Source: Coriaria nepalensis (Eukaryota; Streptophyta; Magnoliopsida; Cucurbitales; Coriariaceae). Taken from it: 64,000 nucleotides of DNA. How positions within the stretch are numbered: position 1 is the stretch's first letter; each line of letters begins with the position of its first letter. Shown in pieces: positions 1-9,894 of the stretch. The position numbers and the translations under genes are program-made. The stretch covers positions 3,730,001 through 3,794,000 of the forward strand of contig CP114500.1 in the NCBI GenBank assembly GCA_027186245.1, written 5' to 3'. The notes under the pieces were generated by a model that saw only the letters and a program-made list of their open reading frames with translations, was not told the DNA's origin and ran no database searches.

Positions 1-670
1 TATGATCAGCAATTAATGGAAAGCTAAGCAAATGTTTTTGCAACTTCCATGACGTATCAATCCAATATGCCGTCAAACATATATAATTTCGATTTTGGAT
101 TGAACTCCAAGTGTCGATTGTTAAGCATACTCTTTCATCTCAAAATCCTTTTCAATTTCAGTTTATCCTCCTCAAAAAGTTTTAGGCAGTCTCTATTTAC
201 TATTGTTCAGGAGCTAAGGCAAAACTTAGGTTGCAGTAAAGTTATAAAATTCCTAAACCCTTCCCGTTCAACAAATTGAAATGGAAGCTCATAAAAAATA
301 ATCATCATGACTAATGCTAACCTAGCTCTCTCTTGATCAAATCTTACAGCTCTAAGAGATCCACCTTCCCCATCTTTACCCTCAAACAACAAAAGAGTCT
401 GCCTATTATCCTTTTTAGCATAAGATGATTTCTTACATTGATCATCTAGGTGATTCCACAAGTTACTAATACCATGAACCTTACTATCAGCCATATACTC
501 TTAGCCACAATAATCACACTTTGCTTTAGTAGCATTCAACCTAGTGAAATGCTTCCGAATTGCAGATGTTACTCTAGGTTTACTATTGATAGAATTTTGG
601 GTAGTTCTCTTAATCTTTTGAGGACGGGGTACAAGTTCTTTTGGTTCATCTACATCAACTATGGTAAGAA
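1..670 (-). pseudogene. hAT transposase relic (BED zinc finger, RICESLEEPER-like), continues past the window edge
   Basis: Read on the minus strand, about 670 down to 495 gives a BED-finger start (CDYCG, then a TAA stop just before EYMAD). Positions 494-207 continue the same family (SNLWNHL, TLLLFEGKDGEGGSLRAVRF, RARLALV, ELPFQFVEREGF). Below 206 the match carries on in shifted frames as far as base 1 (LTIDTWSSIQNRNYICL, then YWIDTSWKLQKH). This is the N-terminal half of a plant hAT transposase, the family related to domesticated DAYSLEEPER/RICESLEEPER genes. At least one in-frame stop and one or more frameshifts make it non-functional. The rest of the gene lies left of the window. Family assignment is from recognised motifs, without a search. 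Confidence 0.8.
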
Positions 671-2120
671 GACTTGATGAGTAAGATGATCACTTTCATT
701 CTCTTCAATAACCACAGTAGATAGATTATCATTTTGGTTTAATTCACCTTTTACAATCAACAATCATGCATAAAAACATATATCAAAACATCAGTCATGC
801 ATATATAACATCAGTCATGGTCCATACTCAACATCGAACATGCTTACTATAAAAACAAATATAACAACATTCTATAGTATTCTATATAAGATTTATATCA
901 AAACTGAATTTATATGAAAATAATATGTTAAAAAATATATATCAAATTCAAAGAATAAAACATCTAACATTTTGTCAAAACATTATGCATTTAAATATTC
1001 TATACTCCCAAAGCATTCATACCCCTAAAACATTATGTTAAAGCATTCAAAGAATTAAACATTATGTTAAAGCATTCATACTCTATTCATATGTCCATAA
1101 GCTTCATACTCCTAAAACATTAATACTAATTCCTAAAGCATTTATAATCCAAAAACACAGCATGGTAACATACCCATAACTCCAGGTTATTCTGCAGCTC
1201 AAACGCGACAATTGTTCTTGATTAATTTAATGGAAACCATGAGCCAATGATAATATAACACCATGCATACAATTCAGACACACCAAACATCAGACTCAAG
1301 AGTCGTAGATATTAACAAAAATCCAATAGTGACTTGTCAGATGAAGACCAAACATCAGACTCAAGAGTCGTAGAAAATGAAGAAGAAAGTCTGCAAACAT
1401 GGCGAAGCAGAACAAACCCATATCAGAGAAAGGGAAAAAGATCCTTATTTTGCTCGAAAGCAAAAATTACTGAATTTTACAAGCAGTGTATATTATCATC
1501 ATTTATCAGCTCAAAATATATACAAGCAGTGTATATTTCAGATCGGAGAGGAAGTTGCGCTAGGTTTTTGATCCGAGAGGAAGGGAGAGAGGCTGAGATA
1601 CAATGGCTGGTGGGTGGCTCAATGGCTCATGGTTACTGCCTGCTTAAGCTTGGTTTTAGTCAGGTTTGGAAAGGAGAAATGAGAATGGTAGACTAGAGAG
1701 TGGAGAGATTGAGGTTTGAGACCGAGAAAGTGAGAGTGAGAGGCAAGCTGAGAGAGCATCGAGAGACGAGAGGTGAGTGACTGAGGTCTGGAGGAGTGTG
1801 GAGAGACTGAATGAAATTGATAGGTTGTGAAATGATATTAGGGCTTCAAGAGTTAATAACAATCATCCAATTGAAATTGGAGAGTTAAGATTTAAAGTAA
1901 ATAAAAATTATTTAATATTAAATATATAATAGCAGGCGAGTTCGGGTATTATGAGTTAAAAATTTTTTATCCGAGAACCGGGTCGATATGTCGGATTGGA
2001 TATTGTGTGTGCTAGCATCCGTTCGACATATAGGATTCTCTTGGGCCGCATGTTAAGTTGGGTTGATTCGGGTTGGATTGCGGGTTCTTGACATTAGGCC
2101 TACTAATTATAATATAAGTA
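671..2120. mobile_element. Non-coding 5' part of the hAT relic (inferred)
   Basis: No convincing coding sequence. 770-1150 is AT-rich with short direct repeats (aacatcagtcatg; aaagcattcatac; aacattatgttaaagcattca). 1290-1370 contains a near-duplicate of catcagactcaagagtcgtag. 1930-2110 has the 'cgagttcggg...ccgggtcg...ttcgggttgg' composition that often lies near the ends of plant hAT elements. I infer the element's 5' end near 2100, but no clean terminal inverted repeat or target duplication could be defined. Confidence 0.35.
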
Positions 2121-2662
2121 AAATATAAAAAATCTACTTATAATTTCAATCAAAATTAAAAGGCTTCATCTATAAACTTTAAAATATCAAGAAATTCACT
2201 CTTAATTTGAAAAAAAAAAAAAAAAATTGATTTAGCTTGTAGACCTACAAAGTGGGATTCTTAGTCTATAAGCCCAGCTCGATATCTAAAGGAGCCACTG
2301 AGCAAGTAAGAAGGTCAGACCGACCAGGTTGGCAGGTTTACCCTTTACCACCACTTGAAACGGCTGTTGTAGTGTAGTTTCCGTCTGGCGCTCGCGCGAT
2401 TGTTCCGGTTAATTATCAGAATCTCTCGTCCGGAAAGCCGCCGTTCCGGCTCCGCTTATGTAGTTTTCGGAAAACGAACAAGTAACCAGCCACTGTCTTC
2501 ATTTTCCAGGTCAGTCATGGCTTCTTCCCTTCTTTTTCTTTCCCTCTCATTTTGAAACGCTCCTCTTTGTGTTCTGAATTAATCTGATATATATGATTTG
2601 GTAACGTTAGGGCTTTTTTTCGGTGCTCTCTCTGCCTTGTTTCGTTATAAGGTTGAAATTGG
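2121..2662 (+). promoter_or_regulatory. Upstream region and 5' leader of the RNase H2B gene
   Basis: Intergenic DNA of rising GC content towards 2330-2460, where the transcription start probably lies (GC-richer, cgctcgcgcgatt, ccggctccgctt). No definite TATA box or other element could be assigned. 2490-2662 is probably the 5' untranslated leader. A poly-A tract lies near 2209-2226. Confidence 0.35.
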
Positions 2663-5642
2663 ATGGCTTGGTACGAAGGCGTTGAAGAAACCCGTGTTCT
2701 TATTGCACCTGGTAATACACTCCTCTCCACTTCAATTCTTATTTGATCCAGTTTTTAGTTTTTCAATGCATTAATTCGAGTACTTATTTTCCTCTTTTGA
2801 AATAACCCTTCTGGTTATATAGTTGCAGGTCCTGTTGCAAAGGAAAATGGAGCTGGAAACTTTTTATCACTTCGCCATCCCAAATCAGGTCATAATTTTA
2901 AAAAAGAAAAGAAAAGATACGCTTGTTGCACTTGTTTGCTCAAATTGATGTAGTTTGTGTTTTGATAATTTGCTCTCTGTAACTTTCCCCCCCTTTTTTT
3001 TGGTATACTATACACTAAGTACTAGTTTTTTCTCGAATCTTTACCATGCTATGTTATTGAATTTCTCCTTGTATGTTATTACTATTGACAGGGAACAAAA
3101 CATGCTACCTCTTCATAAATGGCATGCTTCAAGAACTTCATTGGTTTAAGCAAGCATATGGCTCTTGGTTTCTTGGCGATTATGTTAATGAAGGTAATCG
3201 ATTTTCCCTACGCGACATCACATTTGGTTAAAAGAAGCCCCTGTCTCTGATTGTTAGTCTTAGAATTTGAGTAAACTGGAATCTAGATAAGTCTCTGGGT
3301 CATAAGTGTAGTTTAGCTAGATTCTATAAGCCCCAATTTAGATTCTGCAAGTTTATACTAGATTTCCTCGGTTCCATGCAGATGGAAGCCTTTACATCGC
3401 TACTCCAATAGATCCAGTTTTCATTCTCTTGCCAATATTTGACGAAGCTAGAATGAAGGTACAAGTACAACTACCATTAATCCCATCCCTCCTCTTGGAA
3501 ATTTCTAATGGTATCAAAATTTCCTTTAAAATGCATAATAAATAGAAGGGGGATGATCTGGGGAAATTCAGGCAAGTAGACGAGATGATTTTTATAAATG
3601 GCTATCCAGGGTATCAACACTTGCTCTCCATTGCAGATAATTCTATGCAACTAGTTTGTGAAGTCAAAGGTGATTCAAACTTGGCCCAAAAGCTATCTTG
3701 TAATTTTTGATATGTTTTCCCTTTTCTCGAGCTAATAATACTCTTTCTTGTTCAGAAATCGGATCCTCTAAATTTTTTCGGCTTGATGACTCAAAGGTCC
3801 TATCTTGGCTGTATTACAAGGTATTGTAAATAGTTCAAGGCCAAATTAGACTTAGCCCCTCAAATTACCTCCTAGATTGAAAGATCTCCCTTAACTACTA
3901 TGCTTCATTATGACCGCCTTAAACTACGCAAAAGTTAGACTTTACCCCTTCACGTCTTTTAAACTTTTTTTTAGCCCTAGACTAATAATTTTATAGACTT
4001 TTAGCCCTAAGATTTTACTCTTAAATTCTTTAACCCACTTTATTATTTTAAATTATTTTTTCATCTATCCACCCCTACATTACCACCTCCACCAACAGTT
4101 CCATTGCCGCCGCCTTTGATTGTTGGCGCCAAAAATAGTTTAAAACTATAAATTTAAACATATGTTTGTACCCTTCACTTTTAATTTTATATTTTCAATC
4201 CCACTTGTAATTATTTATTATTTATTCACTCCTAAAACAATCTCCTCCATCTTCCTTTGCCGCCGTTGCCACTAAACCTTCCACCGCCATCGTCTTTGAT
4301 TGCCGTCACTAGAAATAACTTTTATTTTTATTTGTATACCATTAACTTTTATTTTTATATTTTCAATCTCATTTTTAATTATTTTTATTTTTTCACCACT
4401 AAAACAACCTCCTCCACCTTTCTCTTCTGTTGTCACTATCCTTCAACAGAAAATAACTCTCTCTAAAAAAAGAGAGGAAAAAAAACGAATTCCGGATGAT
4501 TCGACCTAGATCCGACAAGAGAAAGTTATTTTTGGCAGGAAGAGTGGCGGTGGTGGGTGACGGTGGCTGCAGAGGAAGGTGGAGGAGACTGTTTTAGGGG
4601 TGAATAAATGATAAATAATTAAAAGTGAGATTGAAAATATAAAAATAAATTATTTTTGGCAACGGTGATCAAAGGCGGTAGCATTGGAAGGGTTGGTGGA
4701 GGTGGTTGTGAAGAGGTAAATTGATGAAAAAATGATTTAAAATAATGTAGTGGATTAAAGAGTAGAAGAATCAAATCTTGGGGCTAAAAGTATAAAAAAA
4801 TGATTAGTCTAAGGTTAAAAGAGAGTATAAAAGACATGTGAATTTTTATGTAGTTTAGGGGGGGGGGGTCTTTCAAAGTAGGTGGTAGTTTGAGGGGGCT
4901 AAGTTTAATCCTTATGTTCATTTCTTAATGCTCTTCTACACTTCCATTTTCTTCCTTATTGCCATGCTTCTTATGGTTGTAGGTAAATCAACTAAAACAA
5001 ACTCTATTGACGATGGACAAGAACTATGCCGCAAGGGAAGAGAAAGAAACATGTAATTAACAGTTCTAGTGAGGAGGTGATTAAATTTAATTAATCTGTT
5101 TTTGTTTCTCAGAATTTTTTTGGTTATGTTTGTTTCTCTCCATTTCCGGGGCAACAGTAGCCGATGCAGTTTCAATATTAGGGGAGTACTTGAAGGATGA
5201 ACCGTGGTTGAAGCTTCTGTGTAACCATCTCAAGTATGTTTTTTAGCTCAAAAAAACTATTTTTTCTTAAAATAAGTTAAATAAAAAACATCATCATCCC
5301 TTTTCTATAATTTGATTTCAGGTTAGACTTTGAAGTGGTTACCCTAAAAAGACCAAGTTCAGACAATCTTCTGAAATTTTCCGAAATCCATGGAGAGGAC
5401 TCTTCCGGCATTTCAAAGGCATAAATGACTATTTCGGCACTGTCTTTTGGTCTGTTCTTAAGCAGTCCATGTTATTGATTTTTTAAATCCTGTGATGATT
5501 TTTCCAGGATAAAAGCAAGGGTGATAAGAAGAAGAGCTCATCTAGAACTGAAAAAATGGCTAAAAAGTCGAAGGTGGAGGCCGCAGAATCAAACCATAAC
5601 ATCAGAGCTATGTTTACTAGAGCTTCAGCAAGGAAGAAATAA
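2663..5642 (+). CDS. RNASEH2B: Ribonuclease H2 subunit B (non-catalytic), 10 exons, 284 aa
   Basis: Scaffold subunit of the trimeric nuclear RNase H2, which removes ribonucleotides and RNA-DNA hybrids from DNA. Exons inferred: 2663-2711, 2829-2888, 3092-3193, 3382-3458, 3546-3669, 3756-3820, 4983-5052, 5158-5233, 5322-5418, 5508-5642; all phases close (855 nt). The N-terminal triple-barrel part shows FLSLRHPKSG, CYLFINGMLQEL, FLGDYVNEDGSLYIATPIDP and FILLPIF; the helical part shows SILGEYLKDEPWLKLLC. The C-terminus is lysine/serine-rich and ends NIRAMFTRASARKK, which could be a weak PCNA-interacting motif. The intron after exon 9 would start with GC rather than GT; without splicing there the frame meets a stop (GCA TAA) at once. 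Intron 6 (3821-4982) carries a fold-back element. Confidence 0.92.
3838..4915. mobile_element. Long fold-back (palindromic) element inside intron 6 of RNASEH2B
   Basis: The left end (about 3838: gccaaattagacttagcccctcaa, then tagattgaaagatctccc) is the reverse complement, with divergence, of the right end near 4870-4915 (gtctttcaaagtaggtggtagtttgagggggctaagttta). Inner segments also pair: 4200-4270 (tatttattcactcctaaaacaatctcctcca) with 4560-4620 (ggaggagactgttttaggggtgaataaatg). The arms meet near 4480-4500. There is no transposase. The size and terminal complementarity fit a non-autonomous DNA element or fold-back MITE. Relatives occur near 8.8, 49.4, 53.8 and 62.9 kb. The family name is unknown to me. 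Confidence 0.7.
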
Positions 5643-7099
5643 AGACTTAAGTTCTACGGATTACTGTATTGATTTAAAATTTTGATGATCATCTTTAAAT
5701 TCTATGTAGTGGGGTGCTGGGGGCATAATAGCTCATAAGGCACTGTCCTTTTTGAAGCAGCCGTGGATATGAAGAAAGAAGGCCCCACTTTATTATATAT
5801 ATATATATTATAATTATTATATTGTCCTATCTCAACTGAAACCAAACCGCAGTCTCAGAATATTCCGTTTGGATAATAAGCCTCATCAGGTGCCAGTTGA
5901 GAGAGAATATTCTGAAGCCAAACCCGAAAACGACATGACGTAACGTATTGAGGAAAAAGTCAGGTTCTTCTCCCTTTTTTGTTTTTTAATTACAAAATTA
6001 TGTCGTTGGCTTGTGTGCCTCTTTTTATGTATGAAATGATAGTGACGTCAACGGAGGAGATAAGAAGACGATGCACAGGTGTTGATAAAAATGACAAGAT
6101 GATCTGGAAAAAAAAAAATGGTTATATATATATATATATATATATATAAAGAGAGAGATCAATAAAAATCAAATTTAGATCAAATAGTTGAGTTATTCAT
6201 ATTTTTAAGAAAATTTTAAATTTAAATAAATTTATGATAAAATATGATAAATTAAGAAATTATTTTTATTTTTAATTAATTAAGAAATAATTATATAAAT
6301 AATTATTAATATTTAAAATTTAATTTTTATATCATTACTAATATTTTAAACTAATATCGTGATTGATTAATTTTATTTTATTAAATTAAAAAAAAATGTA
6401 AATTCAGTTATTCTTTCTAAGTTTTTTTTTTTCTTTTTCCCCAAAGGCCTACCATTTTCCATACCCATCGTAGCATTAGCATATATACCTTCAAGAAATG
6501 GAATTGATTCGTCTTAACATTTATTGTCATATCGCGAACGGTACGGAAAGTGTTATTTTTATTTATTATATTATCATTTTATTAGTATTTAATAAAACTC
6601 TTTTACGAATTTTGCATTTAATAGATACAGTTCCCTCCCGATAATAATGGATGTAGGAGGAGGTCCTATACTCCTACCGTGACTTCTCTCTCTGAATTTT
6701 CTCTGATTTCTTCACAAACTTCCTTGTCTATCTCTCTCTGTTTTTGAAACAGGGGAGATCGATCATTCACAAACAAGTACGAGGTTCTTGCTCTTGCCTC
6801 TTTTCTTTTCTTTTCGGGTTTTTTTTTTTTTATTAGCTAGTTGATTTCTCTTGGGTTTTCTTTATAAGAAAGTAAAGAATATTCCACAGTTTATTTGAGA
6901 GGCTTTATTCTTCATTTTTTAACAAGCGTAGAGTTTTTCAGTGGAATGATACCAACTTCAAGTTGTTCTATATGAACAATTGAACATTATAATGTTTCAA
7001 TTAGTTCCAAGTTGATAAGTACTATCTTTCTGCCAATTTTTATAAATTCCCCTTCTCATAGCAACAACATTCGTGTGTAGCTCTCTCGCTCTAGCTCTA
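5643..7099. other. Intergenic region between RNASEH2B and NRX2
   Basis: 5643-5800 is the probable 3' UTR of RNASEH2B. 5800-6400 is very AT-rich, with a (TA)n microsatellite at about 6123-6148. 6650-7099 probably holds the NRX2 promoter and leader: a CT-rich stretch (6680-6750) and a possible leader intron, since gaaacaggggag near 6745-6755 resembles exon sequence before ctctctcgctctag just ahead of the ATG. No coding sequence was recognised. Confidence 0.4.
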
Positions 7100-8474
7100 A
7101 TGGCCGGGCCCAATTATCAGACTGATTGTCACGGCGAAACTGATATTTTAAAGACTTTATCGTCTCACGGAATTGAGTTCCTTCTCTCCGGTGAAGACAA
7201 GGTATTCTCATTTAATATTGCTTGAATTCTGCTTTGTTTATATTTCCGAGCTAAAACTGGGTCTAAATTTGATCATATTAGGTACCCTTATCATCATTAT
7301 GTGATGAGAAGACGATATGCCTCTACTTTTCGGCAAATTGGTGTAGACCTTGCAAGACTTTCACCCCACAACTTGTTAAACTCTTCAGCACATTAAGAAC
7401 ACAAGGCGAAAAGCTAGAGATCATCTACATCTCGTTTGATAACAATGAGAAAGAGTTCGAAGAACACTTCAAGTCCATGCCGTGGCTTGCTGTTCCTTTC
7501 AACTTAGACTTGCATAAGTTTTTGATCCGAAAGTACCATATTAACCAAATCCCATCAGTCCTTCCTCTAAGCTTGTTAGGTGGAGTGCCATCTAATGAGC
7601 ATGATTTGGTTGGTTTGATTGAAGATTACGGGGTCGAAGCATTTCCGTTTACAAAAGAAAGGATTGAGGAATTGAAGTATATCGATTGTGCAAAACTCGA
7701 AGGAGGAAAACTTGAGGAACTCTTAGGCCATGAAGGACGAAATTTTGTTATTTTCGGAGATGGAAGAAAGGTCTCTCTCTCTCTCTTTTTATTTATAATT
7801 ATTATGTTTCATAAGATTTATTTTCTCGAATTGAGATTGTTATTGATTTTCAATCGTGTTCTTAATTAACAAATTTGTAGGTTTTAGTATCTGAGCTTGT
7901 CGGAAAGACAGTAGGCCTCTTCTTCGGTGCATATTGGTGTCCTCCTAGCCGGGTTTTCTCGACGAAACTCAAAGAAGCCTACAACGAGCTCAAGAACACA
8001 ACTCAAGACAATATCACTAATAACCCTTTTGACATAATTCTTGTCTCAACTGATCGGAATATGAAGGAATTCGAACTCAATATTACGGAAATGCCATGGC
8101 TTGCTATCCCGTATGAGGACAAGACTAGACAAGACCTTTATAGAATATTCAATGTAAAAGGAATCCCGGCTTTGGTCCTAATCGGGCCAGATGGGAAGGC
8201 AATTAGTGCAAATGGGAAGGCGATGATATCTTTATACGGAGCTCAGGCGTACCCATTTACGGAATCAAGGATTATCGAGTTGGAGAGTGAGTTGAAGAAG
8301 GAAGGAGAAGCATTGCCTTCACAAGTGAAAGATATCAAGCATGAACATGTGCTTAAGCTTGAGATGGCTAAGGCTTATGTGTGTGATTGCTGTAAGAATC
8401 AAGGGAGGTTTTGGGCATTTTCTTGTGATGTTTGCGACTATGACTTACATCCAAGTTGTATAGAAATTCAGTAG
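7100..8474 (+). CDS. NRX2: Nucleoredoxin, NRX2 type (two thioredoxin-like domains plus C-terminal C1-like finger), 394 aa
   Basis: Thioredoxin-superfamily disulphide reductase of the plant nucleoredoxin family. Three exons: 7100-7201, 7282-7770, 7881-8474 (34+163+197 aa, all phase 0). Domain 1 has a normal redox site WCRPC (about aa 54-58). Domain 2 has WCPPS (about aa 216-220), so the resolving cysteine is replaced by serine. Each domain has the family's MPWLAVPF / MPWLAIPYEDKTRQDL segment followed by an xIPSV/GIPALV cis-proline region. The C-terminus (CDCCKNQGRFWAFSCDVCDYDLHPSC) is the DC1-like zinc-binding finger typical of plant NRX. The 394-aa length and two-domain layout fit NRX2 rather than the three-domain NRX1. 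I chose the ATG at 7100 because it opens the exon upstream of the strongest domain match and follows a CT-rich leader. Confidence 0.92.
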
Positions 8475-9894
8475 CATATAGATTATAGTATCTAATATGT
8501 GAACGATAAAGTCTATTATGTTTTATCTTTAGAACGTACTGAAATCATACCGAAATCATATAGTATAGTTATTATTATATATTAGTATAGTTAAAGCACA
8601 ACACGTGACATTTTTTAAAATTAAATTTATTAAAATATTATAGAATTTTGATAAATTAATAATATTAATTAAAATATTTTTCTTTTGTTTATATCTCAAA
8701 AGTAATATATTAAATTAAAATTTTTTTATCTTAATAATACTAATTTATCAAAATTTTACTATATCTTTATTTCATCAAAATTTTTAATTATGGTGGTGGA
8801 GAGTGGCAGCTACTGCGACAAAGAAAGGGTCGAGTAAAGATGGATAAATTTAAAATAATTAAAGTGTAGTTGAAAATATTAAGATAAAAAGTTATTTAAA
8901 AATAAATATAAGTTTTTAGTTAGTCAAATTTAAATTCTTAAATTGATTTGATGTCAGGTTTAGGCAACGGCCGCAAAAGGGTTGGTGGAGTTAGCGGTGA
9001 AATGGTATATACATGAAATTTTGGTTTAAAATATGAAAGAGGTTAGAAAATATAAAAACATAATTTGTGTGTGAAAAAATAAGAATAAAGATTAAAATGG
9101 GGGTCAATTTATAATAATTTTTGTTTAAAAGATATTGAAAATTCATATTTATAAGTATCATGATATACCATATGTTAACGTGCTAACAAAATACTATATC
9201 AGTCTATTTGTCAAAAAATATAATTGAAAAAAATAAATAAATCAAATTTTGATAATATATGGATCGAAAACCTGGATTTGTAAAAATCAAATTATGCTTA
9301 ATAAAAAAAAAAGAATAAATCAATATATTATAAATTTAACTAGATTATCTCGATTGTTTTAAATTGTTATTGAAATTTTAGAGGATGTCGAGGGTTTCGG
9401 ATTGAGCTAGAATTCAGCTGTTTAGGTTGTTAGATTTGGATTCATTTTGTTGTAATAATAATGTAATGATTAGTTGTTAGGTTAAGCCTGATTCGAAAAG
9501 ATCACTTGACTTTGGCCAAAAGAGAATGAATTAGAAGTAAATGATCAAAGACCTGACTACTAAGGGGCCCGAATGATAAATCGTAAAAATATGGGAGGTC
9601 TAACGGTCGTATTTACTAAATTCAGAGGCTTAACAATACTGTTCCTAAATTTAAAAATCTACCCTAAACTGAACAATTCGTTTTGCAGAAAAACTCCTAA
9701 GAACATTTCCCGCCATATTTGGGGTGCTCTCTCTGTTATGCGAGAGAGATGGGAGGCTGAGATGCTGCAGAAAGAAACCGCAACTGCTAAATTCAGGGAG
9801 AGAGAATATAGAGAGGGAGAGAGAGAGAGAGGGGCAGTTAGGCTGCTTCTCATGTTATCGTCCACATCGCGAAAATCTGTACCGAGAACTCAAG
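8475..9894. other. Intergenic region with a fold-back element relative
   Basis: 8475-8600 is the probable NRX2 3' UTR. About 8780-9130 resembles half of the intron-6 fold-back element (ggtggtggagagtggcagc..., gataaatttaaaataatt, gggttggtggagttagcggtgaaatgg). 9130-9500 is AT-rich with nothing recognised. 9680-9894 is probably the promoter and leader of the kinase gene, with a GA-rich tract (9795-9832, gagagagag) that could be a GAGA-type leader element. Confidence 0.4.

Noticed and set aside
1334..1696. 120-codon open frame on the plus strand
   Set aside because: No recognisable domain, no supporting splice structure, overlaps the non-coding part of the hAT relic.
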